Shown here piece after piece: positions 15,280 to 23,900 of a stretch of DNA of 43,015 nt. The stretch spans positions 1 through 43,015 of the forward strand of contig NZ_JAINVG010000067.1 in assembly GCF_020400725.1 (NCBI RefSeq), in the 5' to 3' direction. The position numbers and the translations under genes are program-made. Each line of letters begins with the position of its first letter. Position 1 is the stretch's first letter. Source of the DNA: Streptomyces sp. NK15101. GTDB taxonomy: Bacteria > Actinomycetota > Actinomycetes > Streptomycetales > Streptomycetaceae. Below the pieces are notes generated by a model that had not been told where the DNA came from, did no database searches, and worked only from the letters and a program-made list of their open reading frames with translations.

Positions 15280-15981
15280 ATGACGACACCGGCCCAGGGG
15301 CTCCACTCACACGTCCTGGCCACCCTGGGCCTCGCGATCACCGCCGGGGAGTACCCGCCGGGCATCGTGCTGCGCACCGACGAGCTCGCCCAGCGCTTCG
15401 ACGTCTCCCGGACCGTCGTCCGCGAGGTCGTGCGGGTCCTGGAGTCCATGCACCTCGTCGAGTCCCGCCGACGCGTCGGCGTGACCGTGCTCCCCACGGC
15501 CAGCTGGAACGTGTACGACCCCCAGGTCATCCGCTGGCGGCTCGCCGGCGCCGACCGCCCCCGCCAGCTCCGCTCGCTCACCGTGCTCCGCTCGGCCGTC
15601 GAACCCGTCGCCGCCGGTCTGGCCGCGCTGAACGCCACCCCCGAGCAGTGCCGCGAGCTCACCGAGCAGGCCCTCGGCATGGTCGCCACCTCACGCGGCC
15701 GGCGCCTGGAGGAGTACCTCGTCCACGACATCGCCTTCCACCGGGTCGTGCTCAACGCCTCGGGCAACGAGATGTTCGCCCGCCTCGGCGACGTCGTCGC
15801 CGAGGTGCTCACCGGCCGCACCCACCACCACGTGATGTTCGAGGACCCCGATCCGGCCGCCGTCACCCTCCACGTCCAGGTCGCCGAGGCCGTGCGGGAG
15901 CGGGACGCGGCCCGGGCCGAGGAGCTCACCCGTCAGATCGCGGTCGGCGCCCTCCGGGAGTTGGACGTCCTCGCTCCGTAG
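15280..15981 (+). CDS. gntR: GntR/FadR-family regulator of the gluconate genes
   Basis: A 233-aa regulator with an N-terminal winged helix (LRTDELAQRFDVSRTVVREVVRVLESMHLVESRRRVG) and a C-terminal FCD ligand domain (metal-binding D..H..H pattern in EEYLVHDIAFHRVVLNASGN and a later HVQVAEAV). This is the FadR subfamily, which typically represses sugar-acid genes and releases DNA on binding the acid or its phosphate. ATG 15280 is preferred over the in-frame GTG 15244, which lies inside the palindrome; TAGGCT at 15267-15272 points to a leaderless transcript. Divergent from gntK-gntP, so gluconate or 6-phosphogluconate is the expected signal. Confidence 0.92.
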   Translation: MTTPAQGLHSHVLATLGLAITAGEYPPGIVLRTDELAQRFDVSRTVVREVVRVLESMHLVESRRRVGVTVLPTASWNVYDPQVIRWRLAGADRPRQLRSLTVLRSAVEPVAAGLAALNATPEQCRELTEQALGMVATSRGRRLEEYLVHDIAFHRVVLNASGNEMFARLGDVVAEVLTGRTHHHVMFEDPDPAAVTLHVQVAEAVRERDAARAEELTRQIAVGALRELDVLAP

Positions 15982-16162
15982 TCCACCGGCTGTTACCCGC
16001 CCGTAAAGCTCTGAACTAGCTCAAATATGGGCGTTCAGTGATATGCGCCACAGTCAGCCGGGCGTCGTTGCCGTGAGGATGTGCGCTGGCCGTGCCGGGG
16101 ACACCCCCCGTTCAGGTGCGGCCGGGTACCGCACAGACCCCCTCACGAAGGCGAACAACTCC

Positions 16163-17623
16163 ATGACTGACCGCGTCACCGCGGCCGAGCCGCTGTCCGC
16201 CGCTCCGGCGAACCCGGCCGCAGCCCCCCACGTCGACGCAGGCGACGCCGGCTACCGCAAGGACCTCAAGTCCCGGCACATCAACATGATCGCCATCGGC
16301 GGCGCCATCGGCACCGGCCTCTTCCTCGGCGCCGGCGGCCGCATGTCCCAGGCGGGGCCGTCCCTCTTCATCGCGTACGCCGTCTGCGGCGTCTTCGCCT
16401 TCTTCGTGGTCCGCGCCCTCGGCGAGCTGGTGCTCTACCGCCCCTCCTCCGGCGCCTTCGTCTCCTACGCCCGTGAGTTCATGGGCGAGAAGGGCGCCTA
16501 CACGGCCGGCTGGCTGTACTTCCTCAACTGGTCGACCACCGCCGTCGCCGACATCACCGCGGCCGCCACCTACGCCCACTTCTGGGCCATGTTCAGCGAC
16601 ATCCCGCAGTGGGTCCTCGCCCTGATCGCCCTCGCGGTCGTCCTCACCGCCAACCTCATCTCCGTGAAGTACTTCGGCGAGATGGAGTTCTGGTTCGCGA
16701 TCATCAAGGTCGCCGCCCTGGTCGCCTTCATGCTCGTCGGCATCTTCCTCGTCGTCACCTCGCACGACGTCGGCGGCCACACCCCGGGCCTCGCCAACAT
16801 CACCGAGAACGGCGGCATCTTCCCCAACGGCATGATGCCGATGCTGCTGCTCATCCAGGGCGTCGTCTTCGCCTACGCCTCCGTCGAGCTCTGCGGCGTC
16901 GCCGCCGGAGAGACCGAGAACCCCGAGAAGATCATGCCGAAGGCGATCAACTCGATCATGTGGCGCGTCGGCCTCTTCTACGTCGGCTCCGTGGTCCTGC
17001 TCGCCCTGATCCTTCCGTACACCGCGTACTCCGGCGACCAGAGCCCCTTCGTCACCGTCTTCGACAAGCTGGGCATCCCCGGCGCCGCCGGCGTGATGAA
17101 CCTCGTCGTCCTCACCGCCGCCCTCTCCAGCCTCAACTCGGGCCTCTACTCCACCGGCCGCATCCTGCGCTCCATGTCGCTCTCCGGCTCCGCGCCCAAG
17201 TTCACCGGCGTCATGAACAAGGGCGGCGTCCCCTACGGCGGCATCCTCCTCACCGCGGCCTTCGGCGTCCTCGGCGTCGCCCTCAACTACGTCATGCCCG
17301 GCGAGGCCTTCGAGCTGGTCCTCAACTTCGCCTCCATCGGCATCATCGGCACCTGGGCCATGATCATGGTCTGCTCGCTGCTCTTCTGGCGCAGCGCCAA
17401 GGAGGGCAAGCTCACCCGCCCCGGCTACAACCTGCCCTGGGCCCCGTACACCCAGATCGTGACCATCGGCTTCCTCGCCTCCGTCCTCGTCCTCATGTGG
17501 ATGGACGGCGGCATCAGCCGCACCACCGTGAACTGCCTGCCGCTCATCGCGGCGGCCCTCGTCGGCGGCTGGTTCCTGGTCCGCCGCCGGGTCCGCGCGA
17601 CCTCTTCGGCGCAGCAGGGCTGA
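16163..17623 (+). CDS. Amino-acid permease, AnsP-like (APC superfamily)
   Basis: A 486-aa permease with 12 membrane segments. It has the APC/AAT-family start KDLKSRHINMIAIGGAIGTGLFLGAGGRMSQAGPS, then FFVVRALGELVLYRPSSGAFVSYAREFMG, and ASVELCGVAAGETENPEKIMPKAI. Among the AAT group it looks closest to L-asparagine permeases (AnsP) and GABA permeases; exact substrate is uncertain. ATG 16163 has GAAGG 12 bases upstream; the frame is open further back to 16043 but the family starts near the chosen ATG. A near-ideal terminator follows at 17642. Confidence 0.9.
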   Translation: MTDRVTAAEPLSAAPANPAAAPHVDAGDAGYRKDLKSRHINMIAIGGAIGTGLFLGAGGRMSQAGPSLFIAYAVCGVFAFFVVRALGELVLYRPSSGAFVSYAREFMGEKGAYTAGWLYFLNWSTTAVADITAAATYAHFWAMFSDIPQWVLALIALAVVLTANLISVKYFGEMEFWFAIIKVAALVAFMLVGIFLVVTSHDVGGHTPGLANITENGGIFPNGMMPMLLLIQGVVFAYASVELCGVAAGETENPEKIMPKAINSIMWRVGLFYVGSVVLLALILPYTAYSGDQSPFVTVFDKLGIPGAAGVMNLVVLTAALSSLNSGLYSTGRILRSMSLSGSAPKFTGVMNKGGVPYGGILLTAAFGVLGVALNYVMPGEAFELVLNFASIGIIGTWAMIMVCSLLFWRSAKEGKLTRPGYNLPWAPYTQIVTIGFLASVLVLMWMDGGISRTTVNCLPLIAAALVGGWFLVRRRVRATSSAQQG

Positions 17624-17641
17624 GGCTCCCCCACGGGAGGC

Positions 17642-17684
17642 GGCGAGACCCCCGCAGGCACGGCCTGCGGGGGTCTCGCCTTTT
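17642..17684 (+). terminator. Intrinsic terminator, 18-bp stem with TTTT
   Basis: GGCGAGACCCCCGCAGGC (17642-17659), loop ACG, exact complement 17663-17680, then TTTT 17681-17684. It ends the permease transcript and isolates it from mscR. Confidence 0.93.
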
Positions 17685-17745
17685 GTCAGGAGATAGTGGT
17701 ACGCAAGAGCCTTACAAGATCCGGTCGGAGGAAGGGAAGTTCGCG

Positions 17746-18831
17746 ATGCCGCAGCACGTCCAGGGGGTCGTCGCCCCCGGCAGGAACGAACCGGTACGCG
17801 TCGAGACCATCGTGATCCCCGACCCCGGCCCCGGTGAGGCCGTCGTCAAGATCCAGGCCTGCGGCGTCTGCCACACGGATCTCCACTACAAGCAGGGCGC
17901 GATCAACGACGAGTTCCCCTTCCTGCTCGGCCACGAGGCCGCCGGAATCGTCGAGTCCGTCGGCGAGGGCGTCACCGACGTCACCCCCGGCGACTTCGTG
18001 ATCCTCAACTGGCGCGCCGTCTGCGGCACCTGCCGCGCCTGTACGCGGGGCCGCCCCTGGTACTGCTTCGCCACCCACAACGCGAAGCAGAAGATGACCC
18101 TGCTCGACGGCACGGAGCTCTCCCCGGCCCTCGGCATCGGCGCCTTCGCCGAGAAGACCCTCGTCGCCGCCGGCCAGTGCACCAAGGTCGACCCCTCCGT
18201 CGCCCCCGAGGTCGCGGGCCTCCTCGGCTGCGGCGTGATGGCCGGCATCGGCGCCGCGATCAACACCGGGAACGTCGGCCGCGGCGACACCGTCGCCGTC
18301 ATCGGCTGCGGCGGCGTCGGCGACGCGGCGGTCGTCGGCTCCCGCCTCGCCGGAGCCGCGCGGATCATCGCCGTCGACATCGACGACCGGAAGCTGGACA
18401 AGGCCCGCGAGATGGGCGCCACCCACACGGTCAACTCCCGCACCGCCGACGCCGTCGAGGCGATCCGCGAACTCACCGGCGGCTTCGGCGCCGACGTCGT
18501 CATCGAGGCGGTCGGCCGCCCCGAGACGTACGAGCAGGCCTTCTACGCCCGCGACCTCGCCGGCACCGTCGTCCTCGTCGGCGTCCCCAGCCCCGAGATG
18601 AAGCTCGAACTCCCGCTCCTCGACGTCTTCGGCCGCGGCGGCTCCCTCAAGTCCTCCTGGTACGGGGACTGCCTGCCGTCCCGCGACTTCCCGATGCTCA
18701 TCGACCTGCACCAGCAGGGCCGCATCGACCTCGCCGCCTTCGTCACCGAGACCATCGGCCTCGGCGACGTCGAGAAGGCCTTCGCCCGCATGCACGAGGG
18801 CGACGTGCTGCGCTCGGTGGTGGTCCTCTGA
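17746..18831 (+). CDS. mscR: S-(hydroxymethyl)mycothiol dehydrogenase
   Basis: A 361-aa zinc alcohol dehydrogenase specific for mycothiol adducts: it oxidises S-hydroxymethylmycothiol (formaldehyde plus mycothiol) to S-formylmycothiol with NAD, and is also known as the S-nitrosomycothiol reductase MscR. Catalytic zinc ligands C42 and the H63-E64 pair, structural zinc cysteines C93, C96, C99 and C107, and the NAD motif IGCGGVGDAAV are all present. ATG 17746 follows GGAGGAAGGGAAG. Its stop overlaps the ATG of the metallo-beta-lactamase-fold gene by one base, so the two are translationally coupled. Confidence 0.93.
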   Translation: MPQHVQGVVAPGRNEPVRVETIVIPDPGPGEAVVKIQACGVCHTDLHYKQGAINDEFPFLLGHEAAGIVESVGEGVTDVTPGDFVILNWRAVCGTCRACTRGRPWYCFATHNAKQKMTLLDGTELSPALGIGAFAEKTLVAAGQCTKVDPSVAPEVAGLLGCGVMAGIGAAINTGNVGRGDTVAVIGCGGVGDAAVVGSRLAGAARIIAVDIDDRKLDKAREMGATHTVNSRTADAVEAIRELTGGFGADVVIEAVGRPETYEQAFYARDLAGTVVLVGVPSPEMKLELPLLDVFGRGGSLKSSWYGDCLPSRDFPMLIDLHQQGRIDLAAFVTETIGLGDVEKAFARMHEGDVLRSVVVL

Positions 18832-19460
18832 TGGCCGCCCGCATCGACCACCTCGTCACCTCCGGCACCTTCAGCCTCGACGGCGGCACCTGGGACGTCG
18901 ACAACAACGTCTGGATCGTCGGCGACGACTCCGAGGCCATCGTCATCGACGCCGCCCACGACGCCGGGGCGATCCTCGCGGCCCTCGACGGCCGCACCCT
19001 GCGCGCCATCGTCTGCACCCACGCCCACGACGACCACATCGACGCCGCCCCGGCCCTCGCGGCCGCCACCGGCGCCCGGATCCTGCTCCACCCGGCCGAC
19101 CAGCCGCTGTGGAAGCTCACCCATCCCGACCACAGCCCGGACGGCGAGCTCGCCGACGGCCAGGTCCTCACCATCGCCGGCACGGACCTCACGGTCCTCC
19201 ACACCCCGGGCCACGCCCCCGGAGCGGTCTGCCTGTACGCCCCCGAGCTCGGCACGGTCTTCAGCGGCGACACCCTCTTCCAGGGCGGCCCCGGCGCCAC
19301 CGGCCGGTCCTACTCGGACTTCCCGACGATCGTCGACTCGATCCGCGGGAAGCTCCTCACCCTGCCGCCGGAGACGGTCGTCCGCACCGGCCACGGCGAC
19401 ACCACCACCATCGGGGCCGAGGCCCCGCACCTGGAGGAGTGGATCAAGAGGGGCCACTGA
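18831..19460 (+). CDS. MBL-fold hydrolase coupled to mscR, possible S-formylmycothiol hydrolase
   Basis: A 209-aa metallo-beta-lactamase-fold protein of the glyoxalase II type. Metal motifs: CTHAHDDHIDAA (THxHxDH), HTPGHAPGAV, FSGDTLFQGG and RTGHGD. It starts at an ATG whose A is the last base of the mscR stop. The MscR product S-formylmycothiol needs a thioesterase to release formate and mycothiol, and this pairing recurs in actinobacteria, so the gene is the obvious candidate. The reaction is inferred from context, not shown by the sequence. Its last 17 bases overlap the convergent pseudouridine synthase gene. Confidence 0.88.
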   Translation: MAARIDHLVTSGTFSLDGGTWDVDNNVWIVGDDSEAIVIDAAHDAGAILAALDGRTLRAIVCTHAHDDHIDAAPALAAATGARILLHPADQPLWKLTHPDHSPDGELADGQVLTIAGTDLTVLHTPGHAPGAVCLYAPELGTVFSGDTLFQGGPGATGRSYSDFPTIVDSIRGKLLTLPPETVVRTGHGDTTTIGAEAPHLEEWIKRGH

Positions 19461-20364
19461 GAGCCAGCCGGCTCTCGAACAGCACCTCGTCGCCCGTGAA
19501 CGGGTCGGTGAACTCCAGCGTCCGCGCGAGCAGTCGCAGCGGACGCGTGAAGTCCTCCGGCCCGTCCTCGCGGACCACCGGGTAGACCGGATCGTCGAGG
19601 ATCGGCAGGCCCAGGCCGTTCATGTGCACCCGCAGTTGATGGGTCCGCCCGGTCACGGGCACCAGCCGGTAGCGCCCGAGCCCTCCCGCGTGCCCGAGGA
19701 GCTCGATCCGGCTCTCCGCGTTCGGCTCGCCCGGCACCTCCCGGGCGGCCATCACGCCGCGCTCCTTCTCGATGCGGCTGCGCACGGTCACCGGCAGCTC
19801 CACCGCCGGGTCGTACGGCGCCACCGCCTCGTACGCCTTGCGCACGGCCCGGTCGCGGAAGAGCGTCTGGTACGCCCCCCGGTCCTCCGGCCGCACGACG
19901 AACAGCACGAGTCCCGCCGTCAGCCGGTCCAGCCGGTGCGCGGGCTGGAGGCGCGAAAGCCCCAGGTCACGCCGGAGCCGGGCGAGCGCGGTCTCGGTCA
20001 CGTGCCGGCCCCGGGGCATCGTCGCGAGGAAGTGCGGCTTGTCCACGACCACGATCCGCTCGTCGCGGTGCACGATCCCCATCGGGAAGGGCACGGGCGT
20101 CTCGGCGGGGAAGTCCCGGTGGAACCAGAGGTACCGCCCCGCGGCGTACGGCTCGTCCGCCGCCGCGGCCCTGCCGTCGGCCCCCACGAACCGCCCCTCG
20201 CGCAGCATCGCCCGCACCCGCCCGGCCCCCACGGCCCCCGCGTACCGCTCGGCGAGATGCTCCCCGACGGTGCCCCAGACCCCCTCGGGCAGCCGCACCC
20301 GCACCGGGTCGATCCCCTCCCGCTGGGGGAGCGGCGCCTCGGGCGCCTTCCTTCCGCGTCCCAC
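19444..20364 (-). CDS. RluA-family pseudouridine synthase
   Basis: A 306-aa enzyme that isomerises uridine to pseudouridine in rRNA or tRNA. The catalytic motif QPAHRLDRLTAGLVLFV carries the essential aspartate of the RluA family (HRLDxxTxG), and VTGRTHQLRVHMNGLGLPILDDPVYP is the second family block. The RluA/RluC-like C-terminal domain is complete. The N-terminal 90 residues are an S4-like or extended region. The target base is unknown. It overlaps the end of the MBL-fold gene by 17 bases in convergent orientation. Confidence 0.92.
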   Translation of the reverse strand: MGRGRKAPEAPLPQREGIDPVRVRLPEGVWGTVGEHLAERYAGAVGAGRVRAMLREGRFVGADGRAAAADEPYAAGRYLWFHRDFPAETPVPFPMGIVHRDERIVVVDKPHFLATMPRGRHVTETALARLRRDLGLSRLQPAHRLDRLTAGLVLFVVRPEDRGAYQTLFRDRAVRKAYEAVAPYDPAVELPVTVRSRIEKERGVMAAREVPGEPNAESRIELLGHAGGLGRYRLVPVTGRTHQLRVHMNGLGLPILDDPVYPVVREDGPEDFTRPLRLLARTLEFTDPFTGDEVLFESRLALSGPS

Positions 20365-20463
20365 GGTGCTGCCCGCTTCCTTCGTGTCGTCCCCGGCCCG
20401 GGCCGGACCGTTCGGTGCCCCGGTGCCGACGACCCACTCTACGAGGAGACCGCGCGGGCACGG

Positions 20464-20501
20464 AAAAGGCTCCCCCCGTCCCGAGGGGCGGGAGGAGCCT
20501 T
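20464..20501 (-). terminator. Terminator of the LamG-Rhs-immunity operon
   Basis: On the minus strand AAGGCTCC ... GGAGCCTT arms (20501-20494 and 20473-20466), extended by G/C pairs and followed by TTTT (20467-20464). It lies 27 bases after the stop of the 127-aa gene, so it closes the minus-strand operon. Confidence 0.8.
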
Positions 20502-20527
20502 CGTACGCGCGGCCGCGGCCGCCCGGA

Positions 20528-20911
20528 TCACGCCGGAGGTCGGTCCTCCCGGCGCCAGGAGAATCCGTCGGCGTCCGCGCGGACGGCGACGGGGCCGAAA
20601 CCGTCGAGGGCGAACCGGAGACCGATGAGGTCGCCCGTCTCGTCCAGGTCCTTGCGGGCGGACGTCACCTCCGCTCCGTCCCCGTCCTCGAACAGCACCT
20701 TCTCGGAGTGGTCCTCGGGCGGCCAGAAGTAGTCGGGCAGCCGGCCGTCGGCACGACGGTCGACCCTGAGCGTCCAATCCGTCCAGTCGGTGAGCACGAC
20801 GTGCTCGCCGGACGCCGTCGTGAGGTGAAGACCCACGACGTCACCGTCCTCGAAGAGCACCTCCGTGATCCGCGTCACCCGCTTACCGGTGAGGACGTCG
20901 TCGATCTCCAC
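20528..20911 (-). CDS. 127-aa unknown protein, candidate Rhs immunity protein
   Basis: I do not recognise the family. GTG 20911 is supported by AGGAGGT six bases upstream; the open frame continues further back only as an overlap with the rhs gene. The gene follows the rhs stop codon by 35 bases, on the same strand, before a terminator: the usual place for a polymorphic-toxin immunity gene. The protein is small, acidic and rich in beta-strand patterns, without signal peptide or membrane segment, so cytoplasmic. Two halves look like imperfect copies: EDGDVVGLHLTTASG ... WTLRVDRR and ETGDLIGLRFALDGF ... FSWRRE. Protection against the Rhs C-terminal domain is inferred from position only. Confidence 0.75.
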   Translation of the reverse strand: MEIDDVLTGKRVTRITEVLFEDGDVVGLHLTTASGEHVVLTDWTDWTLRVDRRADGRLPDYFWPPEDHSEKVLFEDGDGAEVTSARKDLDETGDLIGLRFALDGFGPVAVRADADGFSWRREDRPPA

Positions 20912-20946
20912 GCCCGCACCTCCTGTTCCTCGTCGCTCCGTGCATC

Positions 20947-23900
20947 TCAGTACTTCTTGGTGGCGCCCTCGTACCACTTGTTCGGGCCGCTCAGCGGGAA
21001 CATGGAGACGAACTCCCCGCTGTTCTTGGTGATCACCAGGTCGTCGCCCTTCTTGTAGAACCAGTAGTCGTCGGAGCCGCCCTGGCCGGGCCGGTACGGG
21101 CCCTGCTTCACCTCGTCGGGGGACGAGCGTACGTCCTTGATGCGCTGCTCGTACCACTGGCGGGCCGCGGCGTCACCGGGGTGCTTGCCGTAGTCCTCGG
21201 CGTGCTTGCCCCACTTCTTGCCGAGCTGTTTGCCCTCGGCGCCGATGAGGGCCGGACCCGGCACCGGCGGGGGTGCCGTCTTGGGGACGTCCGCCTTCTT
21301 CGTGCCGCCCTTGATGATCTTCTTGACGATCCCCTTCAGCAGGCCGCCGATACCGGTCAGCCACGAGACCGTCTCGGCCGCCTCGGCCGTGTCCTTGTAC
21401 TCCTTGGACCCGACGTCGACGCCCGCTTCCTTGGCCTTCTCGCGGTAGGTCTCCTGCACGCCGCAGTCCGCGCCGAACCAGCACCACGGCTCGGTGGCGT
21501 ACTCGATGGCGTCCAGGGTGCCGGTGGCGAAGTCGCCGAGTCCGCCGGCCATGTCCCTGAGCGTCTCGCCCAGCGGCTTCGGATCCGACGGCTCCTTGTT
21601 GTCGCAGATCCCGTAGTTGCGCTGGATCGCGGGGCAGCTGTCGCCCGACGCGCTCGCGTAGTTCGCGCTGCCCATGGTGGACAGACCGGCCCGCGACCCG
21701 GTCCGGGACGCGCGCTGGCTGGCCTGGTAGCGGACGTACGCGTGCACGATCGCCGCCACGTACCGCACGACCGCCCGGATGAGCCGGATCAGCGAGCCGA
21801 AGAACCGGCCGTCCGGGTCGGAGAAGGCGACGGGGTTGTTGTTGCTGTAGGCGTAGCCGTTGACCTGCTGCGGATCCGACAGGTCGGTGACCGGGTCGGC
21901 GCTGATGAAGCGCCCCGTCACCGGGTCGTACTCCCGCGCCCCGAGATGGGTGAGCCCCGTCGGGTCCTGCGTTCCGCCGACGAATCCCTTGTCGCCGACC
22001 CACCGGGTGGGCTGGGTGCCCCGGGACTCGCCGAACGGCTGCGAGTGCCGGCGTGTGACCGCCTGCGTGGCCGCGTCGACCTGCACGTTCGCCGTGCCGT
22101 TGTGGTCGGTGCTCAGCCACGTCAGCGACTGCGGCGTCCGCACCGCGACGACCGCGCCGCCGTGGCTGTAGTAACGGGTCGCCTCGACCTTGCCGGTCGC
22201 CTTGTCGTGGCGCAGTTCCGTCTCGCCGAGGTAGAGCGTGGTGCCCTTGGCGTCGCGGCGGATCAGCCGGTTGCCCTCGGCGTCGTTCAGGAACGTCGTC
22301 TCCGAGCCGTCGGCCTCCGTCACCTTCGCGAGGTCGTTCTCCGGGCCCCAGGCGAGGTTCTGGGTCCTGCCCCCGACGGTCCGCGTCTCGGTGTTGCCGG
22401 ACGCGTCGTAGGTGTAGCTGGTGGCGGGCTTGGCCGCGTTCGCCGGGCTGGTCGTGGTCGACCCCAGGAGGTGCGGACGCGCCGTGCCCTCGGCCGTGGT
22501 GCGGTCGTAGGCGTACGTGGTGGTCGTCGGACCGCCCGCCGCGAGGTGGTCGGTCACCGTCTTGCGGTTTCCGGCGCTGTCGTACGTGAACGACTGCCAG
22601 TACGGGGCGACGCCTCCGACGCCGGCCGTGGTCGGCGCCGTCGCGCAGTCGGTCGTCGCCGTCCACGCGCTCTTCAGACGTCGGTGCCCGTCGTAGGTGA
22701 AGCACTGCTTGTCACCGGCGGCGGTGGAGCGGTCGTCGATCTCGACCGGGTTGCCGGCGGGGTCGTAGCGGTAGTACGTGTCCGCGTCGGTGCCGCTGTT
22801 GGACTCCGACACCACGGTCTGGCGGGCCAGTCGCTTGGTGCCGTCCTCGTACGAGCTGTTGATCTCGGTCCACTTGGCGGTGGAGGAGACGCCCAGCGTG
22901 ATCCTGGTGCGCTCACCCGCCGGCAGGTAGTCCGTGCCCCGGACGATGCCGGTCAGACCGTCCAGCGTGGTCGGCAGGCGCTGCGCGTTGTAGCCGTAGG
23001 TCAGCACCTCCGAGGCGAGCCCGCCCATGGCCGGCAGGGTCCGCTTCTGCGGGGTGCCGTCCAGGTTGTAGGCGTTGGTGATCGTGTACGTGCCCGTACC
23101 GGCCACCGGGCCCTCGCCGGTGCTGATCGTGTACTGCTCCTTCAGCACCCGGTACAGCGGGTCGTAGGCGGCGTTGGTGACCGCGTAGACCTTGCCGTTC
23201 TTGCCGCCGTCGTAGCGGATCGAGGAGGTGGGCTGGCCGAGGGCGATGGTGTCGTACGACCAGCGCGCCAGGTACTTGGAGTCGTCGATCGTCGGCACCC
23301 CGTTGACCAGCGGGATGCGGCCGGAGAGCCGGCCGGTCGGCCGCCCGAGCACGTCGTAGGTGTGGCTGAGGACGTTGCCGCGGGCGTCCTCCGTGACGGA
23401 GACCCGGTCGAACCGGTCGTACTCGCGCCGGGTCCTCCCCGCGTCGGGGTCGACGGCATCGGTTTGGCGGCCGAGGAAGTCGTAGCCGTACTCCCACGCG
23501 TTGCCGTCGCTGTCCTGCACCTTGGTCAGGACGTCGTCCCGGCCGTAGGAGTAGGTCAGGCGGGTGTAGGCGCCGGTCGCCCTGTTCCCCTCGTACTCCC
23601 GCTTCTCCGCGAGCCGTCCCCTGCTGTCGACCTCCTCGCGCACCGCCGGCGCGCCGACGGGCGGTTCGACCGTGGTCGCGTTGCCCTCGTACGTCGTCGT
23701 CGTGCGGGAGTGCTCCCGGCCCTGGGTCAGGACGATCTCGGTGGTGACCCGGCCGGCGCCGTCGTAGACCTTGCGCGTGCCCGCGGGCGACGCGGTCAGC
23801 AGCGTGGCGAGCTGGCCGGACGGAGCGGTCGTGTCGATGTAGTCCACGGAGGACTCGACCTCGAGACCGCGGGTGTCGTAGGTCGCCTCCGAGATGACGC

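Noticed and set aside
20380..20530. Left attachment site for an island at tRNA-Leu
   Set aside because: No stretch resembling the tRNA 3' end (GTTCAAGTCCCCCCTCGG) was found on either strand here, and there is no integrase in the window.
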